Assembly: GCA_025055255.1 (NCBI GenBank)
Contig: JANWYI010000002.1
Location: 68,775-119,125 of the forward strand
Length of the DNA: 50,351 nt
DNA from: Anaerolineae bacterium
GTDB taxonomy: Bacteria; Chloroflexota; Anaerolineae; Aggregatilineales; UBA2796
Direction of reading: 5' to 3'
Part shown: positions 16,037-25,054 of the stretch, piece after piece
Layout of the letters: every line of letters starts with the position of its first letter
Numbering within the stretch: position 1 is the first letter of the stretch
Program-made: the position numbers and the translations under genes
The notes under the pieces: generated by a model
What the model was told of the DNA's origin: nothing
The model's input: only the letters and a program-made list of their open reading frames with translations
The model's database searches: none

Positions 16037-17533
16037 ATGTACTTGCTGGGCATTGATGTTGGCACGTCCGTAATCAAAGCGGCGCTGTTCAGCGCAGATG
16101 GGCAAGAGTTAGTCAGCTGCCAACAGCCAATGCAGCTCCTGCAGCCGCAGAGCGGCTGGATAGAAGCCGATATGCAAGCGACATGGCAGACTTGCTGCGC
16201 TGTCATTCGCGCTGTTTTGGAGTCACCTGAAGGACAAGGGCGCGAGGTCGCCGCAGTTGGCGTGACGGGCAATATGATCGGCGCATGGCTCGTAGACGAA
16301 CACGGCGAGCCTGTGCGCAACGCAATTTTGTGGTGCGATAGCCGCACGCAGCCACTTTGGGCGCGTTTGACAGCGGAACAACCTGACCTTGCCGAGCGCA
16401 TCTTTGCTATGGACGGTTGTGTGGTCGAGTCGGGTGCGACGCTGCTTGTGTTGCGCTGGCTGCGTGACCACGAGCCACAAGCACTAGAGCGCGCACGCTG
16501 GGTCTTTTCTAGCAAGGATTGGATCGTCTACAAGTTGAGCGGCGTGCCTCAGATCGACTCAAGTGAGGCTGCAGTGTTGCCGGGCGACACACGGATACAG
16601 CACTCGCCTGAAATTTTGTGGGAATGGTTCGGCATTTTGCCGCAGCGCGCTTTATTGCCGCCTGTGCAGCCTTCCGAGCGCGTCATTGGGCAGGTACAGC
16701 CTGCAGCCGCAGCGCTGACAGGCTTGAAAGTCGGCACACCTGTTATAGCAGGCGCAGGTGACGTACCAGCTAACTCGCTTGGTTTGGGCGCCACTGAGCC
16801 AGGTACGGCTTTCATGGTGCTTGGCACGAATTTGCAGGTCTGCCGCGTCTTTGAGCAACCGATGTTCGAGCCGCGGCTTGTCGGCTTGCTCTTTTATCAG
16901 CCGCACGGACGTTGGTTTCGCGCCTTGATGAACGTAGCAGGTACCACCAATCTGGATTGGGCAATCAAGCAGTTCTATGCTGACTTGAGTGCTCTTGAGC
17001 CTGCCGAGCGCTTCAAGCAGGTTGAAGAGCAAGCAGCCAGCCGACCTATCGGTGCTGACGGCGTGCTTTACCTGCCGTATCTCAGCCGTGCAGGCGTCAT
17101 TGCGCCGTTTGTAGCGCCTAAGGCAAGAGCGCAGTTTGTTGGGCTGCATGACGGGCACACACGCGCCGACTTGGTGCGCGCGGTCTATGAAGGCGTCGCG
17201 TTTGCAGCGCGCGATTGCTACAGCGCACTTGGCGAGCTGCCCAGACAGGTTATTTTTGCAGGTGGCGGCGCGCGCAGCACCTTTTGGGCGCAGCTGATGG
17301 CGGACTGTCTAGGCGCGACCGTGATCGTGCCACACGGACGTGAATTCGGCGCAAAAGGCGCGGCGCTCCTAGCAGGCGTCGGCGTTGGCATGTATGATGA
17401 CATTCGGTCAGCTTGCCGCTGCGCATTTCGCCCAGCACGCATGCATACACCTGACTTAAGCGCACACGCTCACTATACTGCCCACTTTGCATACTATTGT
17501 GCTGTTCAACGCAGCGCAAAGTTACTGTGGTAG
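16037..17533 (+). CDS. FGGY family carbohydrate kinase (xylulokinase-like)
   Basis: Cytosolic ATP-dependent sugar kinase, 498 residues, the usual FGGY length. The N-terminal domain begins GIDVGTSVIKAALFSADGQE (phosphate-binding loop); SGWIEADMQATW and NAILWCDSRTQPLWARL are typical substrate-side motifs. AGAGDVPANSLGLG carries the expected catalytic Asp (about residue 242); the C-terminal ATP-binding part has VIFAGGGARSTFWAQLMAD and GREFGAKGAALLAGVGVG. The sugar could be a pentulose, a polyol or another ketose and cannot be named from sequence. As the last gene of the right-hand sugar operon, it likely phosphorylates the imported sugar. A weak hairpin overlaps the stop codon. Confidence 0.92.
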   Translation: MYLLGIDVGTSVIKAALFSADGQELVSCQQPMQLLQPQSGWIEADMQATWQTCCAVIRAVLESPEGQGREVAAVGVTGNMIGAWLVDEHGEPVRNAILWCDSRTQPLWARLTAEQPDLAERIFAMDGCVVESGATLLVLRWLRDHEPQALERARWVFSSKDWIVYKLSGVPQIDSSEAAVLPGDTRIQHSPEILWEWFGILPQRALLPPVQPSERVIGQVQPAAAALTGLKVGTPVIAGAGDVPANSLGLGATEPGTAFMVLGTNLQVCRVFEQPMFEPRLVGLLFYQPHGRWFRALMNVAGTTNLDWAIKQFYADLSALEPAERFKQVEEQAASRPIGADGVLYLPYLSRAGVIAPFVAPKARAQFVGLHDGHTRADLVRAVYEGVAFAARDCYSALGELPRQVIFAGGGARSTFWAQLMADCLGATVIVPHGREFGAKGAALLAGVGVGMYDDIRSACRCAFRPARMHTPDLSAHAHYTAHFAYYCAVQRSAKLLW

Positions 17534-17809
17534 AGTGTTCTACAGCTGCGACTTCACATTCTCTTAGAAAATATAGATAGGTTGGGACTCGTCAGAGCGC
17601 GCTATTGTGCGTATAATTATGTGTAATCTAGCGCGAGGCGTCCCATAGCGCACGGCTAGAGCTTGAAGCTAAAGCGCTCGAAATGGCTTGTTTCCCAGCT
17701 TGCGCCGCGTCTCAAAGGATTATTTGGCGCAATCGCCCAAAGTGTGGAAAGAAGAGCCTTTCGTGATGAACATTCTCATGAAAAAGCAGGGCGATGGAGG
17801 TAGTTCGAC
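17534..17809 (+). promoter_or_regulatory. clpC upstream region with TATAAT box
   Basis: A 276-bp gap before clpC. A perfect TATAAT lies at 17612-17617 with no good -35 box at 16-18 bases, giving a leader of about 185 bases if used. No CIRCE-type inverted repeat and no convincing CtsR-like heptamer repeat was recognised. The ribosome-binding site GGAGG is at 17796-17800. The role of the long leader is unknown. Confidence 0.45.
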
Positions 17810-20386
17810 GTGGCAGATAAAATGGAACGCTTTACTCAGCGCGCTCGACGAGTCTTCAGTCTAGCGCAAGAGGAAGCTGAACGGCTGCAACACAGCTATG
17901 TTGGCACAGAACATCTTCTGCTGGGCTTGATGCGCGAAGATGGCGGTGTAGCAGGGCGCGTTTTGCGCGACCTCGGCGTTGAGGTGCGCAAAGTAGAACA
18001 GTTAGTTGAGCAGTTGACGCAAGCTACACCACGCGCGCCGAATGCGCGGCTCGATCTCTCGCCCGGCACGCGGCGCGTGCTGGAGTTAGCGGTCGAGGAA
18101 GCGCGCCGCATGGGTCACCATTACATTGGCACAGAGCACTTGTTGCTCGGTTTGGTGCGTCAAGAGGAAGGCGTCGCCATTGAAGTACTCAAGCGACTCG
18201 GCATTAAGCCTGACGATATCCGCAAGCAAACGCGCCGCGTGCTGCAAGAAAGCCCTGCTCAGCCGCCGAGTAAGCCCACACCACCGCAGCCTCAGAGCAG
18301 CACAGCCACACCGCCGCCTGCGCCACGCCGCCAAAGCGTGAAGACGCCACTGGTAGATCAATTGGCAACAGACCTGACAGCTCTGGCTGAGGAAGGTAAG
18401 CTCGATCCTGTCATCGGACGCGAAGTTGAAATTGAACGCGTCATTCAAATCCTCAGCCGCCGCACCAAGAACAATCCAGCGCTGATCGGCGAACCCGGCG
18501 TCGGCAAGACGGCTATCGTTGAAGGCTTGGCACAGCGCATCGTTAACCGCGAGACGCCTGCCACATTGCTGGACAAGCGTGTGCTGCAGCTTGATGTCGG
18601 CAGTCTAGTAGCTGGCACGATGTATCGCGGTCAGTTTGAAGAGCGTCTGAAGCGCGTGATTGAGGAACTGAAGTCCTCAGATAGCATCCTCTTCATTGAC
18701 GAAGTCCACATGCTCGTCGGCGCTGGCTCAGCAGGCAGCAGCGTGGACGCCGCTAACATTTTGAAGCCTGCCCTAGCGCGCGGCGAGCTGCAGTGCATCG
18801 GCGCTACCACGTTTGACGAGTATCGCAAGCATATCGAGAGCGACGCTGCTCTAGCGCGCCGCTTCCAGCCGATTTTCGTGGATGAGCCGACCATTGAAGA
18901 GACCATTGAGATTCTGCAGGGCATTAAGGCGGCATACGAGGCACATCACAATCTTGAGATCACGCAAGAGGCGATTGAAGCCGCAGCGCACCTCTCAGCG
19001 CGCTACGTACCTGATCGCTTCCTGCCTGACAAGGCAATTGACCTGATTGACGAAGGTGCGAGCCGCGTGCGCATGTACAAGTCGCCAGAGGCAATTCGCG
19101 TGCGCCGCGCTGAGGCAGAACTTGCTCAGATCAATGAAGAGCTCGAAGAAAACACCTACCTTGATGAAGATCAACGCGCTGAAATGCGCGCGCGTGCCGC
19201 TGAGCTCTCAGCACAGCTCAGCGCTATCAAGGCGACTTGGAATCCTGAGACCAACAAGCCGCGCTTGACTGCTGAGGACGTGGCGGAAGTTGTCTCAATG
19301 TGGACAGGCATTCCTGTCACCAGCATCAGCGGCGATGAGTCTGAGCGGCTGCTGCACATGGAAGAGTTCCTGCACAAGCGGATTGTCGGTCAGCATGAGG
19401 CAATTGAGGCGATTGCTAAGGCAGTTCGCCGTGCGCGTGCAGGCTTGAAAGACCCGCGCCGTCCGATTGGCTCGTTCATCTTCCTCGGTCCAACGGGCGT
19501 CGGCAAGACTGAGCTGACTAAGGCGCTTGCTGAGTTCATGTTCGGCAGCGAAGACGCGCTCATTCAGCTGGATATGAGCGAGTTCATGGAGCGGCACACT
19601 GTTGCACGCTTGGTCGGCGCGCCGCCCGGCTACGTCGGCTATGAGGACGCAGGTCAGCTGACTGAGGCGCTGCGCCGCCGTCCGTACTCAATTGTCGTCT
19701 TCGATGAAATCGAGAAAGCGCATCCAGAGGCGTTCAACATGCTGCTGCAGATCATGGAGGAAGGACGGCTCTCAGATGCGCGCGGACGCAAAGTGGACTT
19801 CCGCAACGCTATCATTGTGATGACCAGCAACATTGGCGCTGAGGTGATCAAGCGCGGTAACACGCTCGGCTTCGATCAACCGCGCGACGAGGTGGCTGAC
19901 CAAGCGCGCGACTACGAAGAAATGCGCAGGAAGGTCTTGGAGCAGCTGCGTCGTGCCTTCCGTCCGGAGTTCCTCAACCGTGTCAGCGCGACCATTGTCT
20001 TCCGCTCGCTCACGCGCGAGGAGATCATGCAGATTGTAGACCTAGAGATTAACAAGGTACGCGAGCGTCTGGCAGAACATGCCTTGCGCCTTGAAGTGAC
20101 CGACGCTGCTAAGGCGTTCCTTGGCGAGAAAGGCTATGATCCAGAGTATGGCGCGCGTCCGCTGCGCCGCGTGATCACCAACATGGTCGAAGATCGGCTC
20201 TCAGACGGCATTTTGGCGGGCACCTTCAAGATTGGTAGCACAGTGCTGATCGATGTCGCCGATGGCGAGCTGGTCATGAAGACAATTGAGAGCCAAAACG
20301 GCGTTGACCATGGCACACTAACTGAGTATCCGCCGAGCGCACTAGTCGAAGGCGCCATGGATGTCGCCTCGCCTGAGTCAAACTAG
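17810..20386 (+). CDS. clpC: ATP-dependent Clp protease ATP-binding subunit ClpC
   Basis: Hsp100 unfoldase that feeds proteins to ClpP. The 858 residues contain two N-terminal Clp repeats ([20 protein letters not shown] and [20 protein letters not shown]), a Pro-rich linker at about 146-175, the first AAA module with Walker A GEPGVGKT (about 228) and Walker [12 protein letters not shown] (about 292), a middle helical region (residues about 430-460), and the second AAA module with GPTGVGKTE (about 560) and [12 protein letters not shown] (about 629). The middle region and two full Clp_N repeats fit ClpC rather than ClpA; ClpB is unlikely because the long coiled-coil arm is missing. GTG 17810 follows GGAGG by nine bases. 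The C-terminal tail is unusually long. It stands alone with its own terminator; no ctsR or mcs genes are adjacent. Confidence 0.96.
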   Translation: MADKMERFTQRARRVFSLAQEEAERLQHSYVGTEHLLLGLMREDGGVAGRVLRDLGVEVRKVEQLVEQLTQATPRAPNARLDLSPGTRRVLELAVEEARRMGHHYIGTEHLLLGLVRQEEGVAIEVLKRLGIKPDDIRKQTRRVLQESPAQPPSKPTPPQPQSSTATPPPAPRRQSVKTPLVDQLATDLTALAEEGKLDPVIGREVEIERVIQILSRRTKNNPALIGEPGVGKTAIVEGLAQRIVNRETPATLLDKRVLQLDVGSLVAGTMYRGQFEERLKRVIEELKSSDSILFIDEVHMLVGAGSAGSSVDAANILKPALARGELQCIGATTFDEYRKHIESDAALARRFQPIFVDEPTIEETIEILQGIKAAYEAHHNLEITQEAIEAAAHLSARYVPDRFLPDKAIDLIDEGASRVRMYKSPEAIRVRRAEAELAQINEELEENTYLDEDQRAEMRARAAELSAQLSAIKATWNPETNKPRLTAEDVAEVVSMWTGIPVTSISGDESERLLHMEEFLHKRIVGQHEAIEAIAKAVRRARAGLKDPRRPIGSFIFLGPTGVGKTELTKALAEFMFGSEDALIQLDMSEFMERHTVARLVGAPPGYVGYEDAGQLTEALRRRPYSIVVFDEIEKAHPEAFNMLLQIMEEGRLSDARGRKVDFRNAIIVMTSNIGAEVIKRGNTLGFDQPRDEVADQARDYEEMRRKVLEQLRRAFRPEFLNRVSATIVFRSLTREEIMQIVDLEINKVRERLAEHALRLEVTDAAKAFLGEKGYDPEYGARPLRRVITNMVEDRLSDGILAGTFKIGSTVLIDVADGELVMKTIESQNGVDHGTLTEYPPSALVEGAMDVASPESN

Positions 20387-20410
20387 CTTCACGCACAAGC
20401 CTTAACTTGA

Positions 20411-20440
20411 GCAGAGCGGCGCAAAGCCGCTCTGCACTTT
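20411..20440 (+). terminator. Rho-independent terminator after clpC
   Basis: Perfect 10-bp stem GCAGAGCGGC (20411-20420) and GCCGCTCTGC (20426-20435), loop gcaaa, followed by acttttagg. It lies 24 bases after the clpC stop. Confidence 0.85.
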
Positions 20441-20550
20441 TAGGCTTTGAGACACTTTTCACAAGTTTGAGAGTTTTTGAGAGCTTTCTACCGCTATCAT
20501 GCCGCGCCGATCATTAGGCACTTTGCCGCCTAAACCTCAGAATCAGAATC

Positions 20551-21852
20551 ATGAGCGAAAGACACAGCCAGAAGTCGAGTCGCTTGCCTGCTTTCTATCA
20601 GCGCAGTCTCGATGAACGCCTAGCAGCCGTTGCTGACTGGGCAGAGCTGGACGCGGAAGAGCGCGCGGCATTGAGCGGCGCTGCAGGTCTGGACGCGGCG
20701 CAAGCCGATCACATGATTGAGAATGCAATAGGCGTCTACGCCTTGCCGCTCGGCATCGCCACGAACTTTCTGATCAACGGGCGCGACTATCTCGTGCCAA
20801 TGGCGATAGAAGAGCCGAGCGTGGTGGCGGCGTGCAGCTATGCGGCAAAGCTGATTCGGGCAGGTGGCGGTTTCCAAGCAGGCAGTGACGAGCCGATCAT
20901 GATCGGTCAGCTGCAAGTGCTGGACATTCCTGATGCGCAAGCAGCGGCTCAGCGCGTCTTGGCGGAGCGCGAACGTCTGCTGGCTGCAGCGAACGATCCG
21001 ACTTCCTCGATTGTGCGGCGCGGCGGCGGCGCACGCGACATCACAGCGCGTCCGTTTTCAAATACACCACTAGGCGAGATGTTAGTGGTGCATTTGTACT
21101 ACGACGTGCGCGACGCTATGGGCGCTAATGCTGTCAACACAGCATGTGAGCAAGTCGCGCCGCTCTTGGCAGAGATCAGCGGCGGGCGCGTGCATCTGCG
21201 CATTTTGAGCAACTTGACCGACCAGCGCAAGGCTTGGGCGACTTGTCGTGTGCCTGCGGCTGAGTTGGCTACGCAGACGCTCACAGGAGCGCAAGTAGCG
21301 CGCGCTGTGGTAGAAGCAGCTGTTTTCGCCGAACTCGATCCTTACCGCGCTGCGACGCACAACAAGGGCATCATGAACGGCATGGACGCGGTTTGTATTG
21401 CTACAGGCAACGACTGGCGCGCGCTAGAGGCGGGCGCTCACGCCTATGCAGCGCGCAATGGACGTTACACGAGTTTGACGCGCTGGTGGCAAGCTGAAAA
21501 CGGCGACCTATGCGGTGAGCTGCGTGTGCCATTGGCAGTTGGCACGGTCGGCGGCGCAACGCGCGTGCATCCTGCGGCGAAGGCGGCACTCAAACTGCTA
21601 GGTGTTCAGAGCGCGCGTGAGTTGGCAGAGGTCATGGTGTGCGTCGGCTTGGCGCAGAACTTGGCAGCAATTCGTGCTTTGGCGACCGAAGGCATTCAGC
21701 GCGGTCACATGAGTCTGCACGCGCGCCAAATGGCGCTTGCCGCGGGCGCTACAGGCGACCAAGTGGCACAGATTGTGGCGCAACTCTTGGCGGAAGGCAA
21801 CATCCGCTTGGAGCGCGCTAAGCAGCTTGTTGAGGCGCTCAAGGGAGCGTGA
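20551..21852 (+). CDS. mvaA: Hydroxymethylglutaryl-CoA reductase, class II (bacterial/degradative type)
   Basis: Reduces HMG-CoA to mevalonate (or the reverse) with a nicotinamide cofactor. The 433-residue soluble protein matches class II: ENAIGVYALPLGIATNF with the active-site Glu (about 57), DAMGANAVNTACE, THNKGIMNGMDAV with the catalytic Lys (about 272), GNDWRALEAG with the catalytic Asp (about 288, sixteen residues after the Lys as expected), and GHMSLHAR with the C-terminal His (386-390). All key residues are present, so it should be active. ATG 20551 has no clear Shine-Dalgarno. It is the first gene of a four-gene plus-strand cluster with HMG-CoA synthase and a thiolase-fold protein, so biosynthetic use for isoprenoids is likelier than mevalonate degradation, although this class includes both. 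Confidence 0.96.
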   Translation: MSERHSQKSSRLPAFYQRSLDERLAAVADWAELDAEERAALSGAAGLDAAQADHMIENAIGVYALPLGIATNFLINGRDYLVPMAIEEPSVVAACSYAAKLIRAGGGFQAGSDEPIMIGQLQVLDIPDAQAAAQRVLAERERLLAAANDPTSSIVRRGGGARDITARPFSNTPLGEMLVVHLYYDVRDAMGANAVNTACEQVAPLLAEISGGRVHLRILSNLTDQRKAWATCRVPAAELATQTLTGAQVARAVVEAAVFAELDPYRAATHNKGIMNGMDAVCIATGNDWRALEAGAHAYAARNGRYTSLTRWWQAENGDLCGELRVPLAVGTVGGATRVHPAAKAALKLLGVQSARELAEVMVCVGLAQNLAAIRALATEGIQRGHMSLHARQMALAAGATGDQVAQIVAQLLAEGNIRLERAKQLVEALKGA

Positions 21853-21855
21853 GCG

Positions 21856-22761
21856 ATGTCCATTCGAACGAGGCGTAACCCTTACACGGGCGTCAATGCA
21901 CACTTGAACAGCTTGCTGCGAAGTGTGCCATGCGAATGGGAAAGTTTCCACGCTGCGCACATCGTAGACCTGACTCGTGCGTTGAACGCGCGTCTGCCTT
22001 CAGGCTATGAGGCACGCACTGAGCGCTCACTTCAAATCCGTGAGGTCGCGCTTAGCGAGGATGCTGCTGAGGCGCGCCGTCAACGTCCGCAGCCTGATGG
22101 GACAGGTTTTGAGGTTGAAAAACGGTCTGCTCACAGCCCGATTTCAGGCACGCCTCCAGCGGCGCTCGTCCTGAGCGTCCTAGAGACAACGGACGTTGAC
22201 CCAGAGGCGTTCCTAAGCGCTGTGGTCATCTACCAAATTCAGGAAGATAACCTGTTCGGCACGCCTATCACGCGCGTTGAGCTGCTCTCGCCCGCCAACA
22301 AGCCGCATGGCGCAAGCTACGCGCAGTACCGCGAAAAGCGCAACGCTGCGCAGCGCAGCCGAATGCCTCTGGTCGAGATTGATTACCTGCATCAATCGCC
22401 GCCTGTCATCAAAAGCCTGCCAAGCTACTCTGATCGGCAACCGAACGCCTATCCGTACACGGTCATTGTGAGCGATCCGCGCCCGACGCTCTCAGAAGGC
22501 GTGGCGCGGCTGTACTTGTTCGGCGCCAACGCGCTTGTTCCACTAATTGACATCCCTTTAGTAGGCGATGATGTCTTCACAGTGTTTGATCTGGGCGCTG
22601 TTTACAACACAACGTACCCTCAGACACTGACTTGTGTCCGTGTTGCGGACTACAGCGCCTTGCCGCTCAACTTCGAGCGTTACGCGCCTGAGGCTCAAGC
22701 GCTGTTGCGAGCGAGCATGGCTACTTTTTCTGAGATGTATTCCGCTCATCAGCTTGAGTGA
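21856..22761 (+). CDS. DUF4058 family protein
   Basis: A 301-residue protein with the DUF4058 pattern: an N-terminal WESFHAAHIVDLTRALNARL segment, a central RVELLSPANKPHGASYAQYR block, RMPLVEIDYLH and PYTVIVSDPRP. The ELLSPANK...YR..R arrangement resembles a restriction-endonuclease-like (PD-D/ExK) core, but DUF4058 has no established function known to me. The gene starts three bases after the mvaA stop and ends 31 bases before HMG-CoA synthase, so it is embedded in the mevalonate operon. No membrane segment or signal peptide is visible. An enzymatic link to the pathway is not evident; it could be a passenger inserted in the operon. Confidence 0.85.
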   Translation: MSIRTRRNPYTGVNAHLNSLLRSVPCEWESFHAAHIVDLTRALNARLPSGYEARTERSLQIREVALSEDAAEARRQRPQPDGTGFEVEKRSAHSPISGTPPAALVLSVLETTDVDPEAFLSAVVIYQIQEDNLFGTPITRVELLSPANKPHGASYAQYREKRNAAQRSRMPLVEIDYLHQSPPVIKSLPSYSDRQPNAYPYTVIVSDPRPTLSEGVARLYLFGANALVPLIDIPLVGDDVFTVFDLGAVYNTTYPQTLTCVRVADYSALPLNFERYAPEAQALLRASMATFSEMYSAHQLE

Positions 22762-22792
22762 TGAGCTAGGTTGACAAAACGGAGTGGCACAT

Positions 22793-23881
22793 ATGACAAA
22801 CGGACTTCCTCGATCTTTTGACCCGCGTGGCGTCCTGAAGCCTTCACAGCCTGTCGGTATTATCGGCTACGGCGCTTATATACCGCGCTATCGCCTGCCC
22901 GGCAGCGAGGTCGCCCGTGTGTGGACAAACGGCTTAGGTGGCTCACCTGTGAAGGAAAAAGCGGTCGCAGGCTTGGATGAGGACGTGATCACCATGTCAA
23001 TTGAGGCGGCGCGCAACGCCCTAGCGCGTGCGCAGATCGCGCCGACAGAGCTGCGCGCTGTCTGGGTCGGCTCAGAGAGCCACCCGTATGCCGTCAAGCC
23101 GACCAGCACAATTGTGGCAGAGGCAATCGGCGCTGTGCCGAGCGTGCAAGCCGCTGACTGGGAATTTGCCTGTAAAGCAGGCTCAGAGGCGCTGCAAGCC
23201 TCAATTGGCTTCGTCGGGAGCGGCATGGCGGCGTACGCGATGAGCATCGGCATGGACACGGCACAAGGGCGTCCAGGCGACGCATTGGAGTACACAGCTG
23301 CCAGCGGCGGCGCGGCGTACATCGTCGGCGCGGCTGAGAACGCGCTCGCCATTTTCAACGGCTCTTACAGCTATGTGACCGACACACCTGACTTTTGGCG
23401 GCGCGCCGAAGTGAAGTATCCTTCACATGGCGACCGCTTCACAGGCGAGCCTGCCTACTTTGCTCATACGCAAGGCGCCGCAGAAGCGCTTATGCGTCTG
23501 ATGGGCACGCAGCCAAGCGACTACGCTTACGCCGTCTTCCATCAGCCGAACGTCAAGTTCCCGGAGCGCGCCGCGAAGATGCTCGGCTTCACGGACGCAC
23601 AGATTAAGACAGGCTTGTTGGCAAACGAGGTCGGCAATGTGTACGCAGGCTCATGCCTGCTCGGTTTGAGCGCAATTCTGGACGAGGCGAAGCCCGGCGA
23701 CCGCATCTTGTGCGTCAGCTATGGCAGCGGCGCAGGCTCAGACGCCTTCGACCTGACCGTGACTGAGAAAATCCTAGAGCGCCGACATCTCGCGCCGCTC
23801 ACGCGCACCTACATCGCGCGCCGCACTGCCATTGACTATGCTGTCTACACGCGCTATCGCAACAAACTGCACATCGAGTGA
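22793..23881 (+). CDS. Hydroxymethylglutaryl-CoA synthase, archaeal type
   Basis: Condenses acetoacetyl-CoA with acetyl-CoA to HMG-CoA. The 362-residue length and sequence follow the archaeal form: [14 protein letters not shown] at the N-terminus, [20 protein letters not shown] carrying the catalytic Glu, [14 protein letters not shown] with the acyl-accepting Cys (about 127), and [19 protein letters not shown] with the active-site His. All three catalytic residues are present. ATG 22793 is chosen because GGAG ends eight bases before it; a GTG at 22784 overlaps that site. In archaea this enzyme forms a complex with a thiolase and a DUF35 protein; here a thiolase-fold gene follows after 15 bp but no DUF35 gene does. 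Confidence 0.95.
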   Translation: MTNGLPRSFDPRGVLKPSQPVGIIGYGAYIPRYRLPGSEVARVWTNGLGGSPVKEKAVAGLDEDVITMSIEAARNALARAQIAPTELRAVWVGSESHPYAVKPTSTIVAEAIGAVPSVQAADWEFACKAGSEALQASIGFVGSGMAAYAMSIGMDTAQGRPGDALEYTAASGGAAYIVGAAENALAIFNGSYSYVTDTPDFWRRAEVKYPSHGDRFTGEPAYFAHTQGAAEALMRLMGTQPSDYAYAVFHQPNVKFPERAAKMLGFTDAQIKTGLLANEVGNVYAGSCLLGLSAILDEAKPGDRILCVSYGSGAGSDAFDLTVTEKILERRHLAPLTRTYIARRTAIDYAVYTRYRNKLHIE

Positions 23882-23896
23882 CGAGGAGCAGTCGCT

Positions 23897-25054
23897 ATGC
23901 AGAACGTATCTATCATCGGAGTGGGGCAGACGCCTGTTGGCGAGCATTGGGAGACCTCGCTGCGCCATCTGAGCTTGCAAGCGATTGAAGCAGCGCTGCA
24001 AGATGCTGGAATTGCGCCTGAGACGCTTGACGCGCTCGTGATCGGCAACGCGCTTGGCGGCGCCATAAGCGATCAGCATCATCTAGGTGCGCTGATCGCT
24101 GACTTTGCAGGCTTGCGCGGCATTGAGGCATTCCGCGTGGAAGGCGCAGACGCTAGCGGCGCGCTTGCGCTGCGGCAAGGCGCGCTGATGGTCGCCAGCG
24201 GTGCTGCGCAAACCGTGCTAGTGCTCGGCGTGGAAAAAGTCACGGATGTCGTTGGCAGTCAGCGTACAGCCGCGCTTGCAACCTTCCTTGACAGCGAGTA
24301 TGAGTCAGCGCATGGCGCCACGCCTGTAGCGATCATGGCGATGTTAATGCGCCGCTACATGAGTCAGTACAACGTCAAAGTAGCCGACTTTGCCAACTTC
24401 AGCGTGAATGCGCACGCCAATGGCAGTAAAAATCCGAACGCAATGTATCGCAACGTCATCAAGGCAGATCGCTTTGCCGCGGCGCCGCTCGTAGCTGAGC
24501 CGATCAACTTGTTTGACGTCGCACCTGAAGGCGATGGCGCCGCAGCTGTCATTTTGACCAGCTCTGAGCGCGCCACAGACCTTGTGCCGCAACCAATTCG
24601 TCTGATGGCGAGCGCGGTAGCTACAGACGCGCTTGCCGTGCATGATCGTGCTAATCCGCTCTTTTTGAGCGCTCTGCAGCAAGCTGTGAGCAAGGCGCTG
24701 CGATCAGCTGAGCTGTCACAGAGCGATATTGATGTGCTGGAGCTGCACGACTCTGCCACTATCATGACGACTTTGGCGTTAGAAGCAAGCGGCTTTGCCG
24801 CTGTTGGCGAAGGCTGGCGTCTAGCCGCTGAGAACAAGATCGGTTTGACAGGCGAATTGCCGATCAGCACCTTTGGCGGCTTGAAGGCGCGCGGCAATCC
24901 GTTAGGCGCCACAGGCGTCTATCAAGCGGTCGAGGTGGTGCTGCAATTGCGCGGCAAGGCAGGCGCCAATCAAGTGCCAGAGGCGCGAATCGGCATGACT
25001 CAGACGCTAGGCGGCTTAGGCGGCACAGCCGTTGTGCATATTCTGGGCGTCTAG
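23897..25054 (+). CDS. Thiolase-fold protein (archaeal acetyl-CoA C-acetyltransferase family) with substituted catalytic residues
   Basis: By fold and position this is the acetoacetyl-CoA thiolase of the mevalonate cluster: 385 residues, IIGVGQTPVGEHWETSLRHL at the N-terminus, NLFDVAPEGDGAAAVIL in the middle and GGLGGTAVVHILG at the end. However, where the family has its nucleophilic Cys (AACASG type) the sequence reads VEGADASG, with Asp at residue 85, and the GHPxGATG motif reads RGNPLGATG with Asn at 334. The other His (ELHDSATIM, residue 284) is kept. Codons are unambiguous: gac and aat. Normal thiolase chemistry therefore looks impossible unless another residue substitutes; it may be a structural partner of HMG-CoA synthase. 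Its TAG stop interlocks with that of the convergent kinase gene. Confidence 0.85.
   Translation: MQNVSIIGVGQTPVGEHWETSLRHLSLQAIEAALQDAGIAPETLDALVIGNALGGAISDQHHLGALIADFAGLRGIEAFRVEGADASGALALRQGALMVASGAAQTVLVLGVEKVTDVVGSQRTAALATFLDSEYESAHGATPVAIMAMLMRRYMSQYNVKVADFANFSVNAHANGSKNPNAMYRNVIKADRFAAAPLVAEPINLFDVAPEGDGAAAVILTSSERATDLVPQPIRLMASAVATDALAVHDRANPLFLSALQQAVSKALRSAELSQSDIDVLELHDSATIMTTLALEASGFAAVGEGWRLAAENKIGLTGELPISTFGGLKARGNPLGATGVYQAVEVVLQLRGKAGANQVPEARIGMTQTLGGLGGTAVVHILGV

Noticed and set aside
17534-17809. CIRCE or CtsR heat-shock operator before clpC
   Set aside because: Looked for the 9-bp CIRCE arms and for direct heptamer repeats; neither was found.
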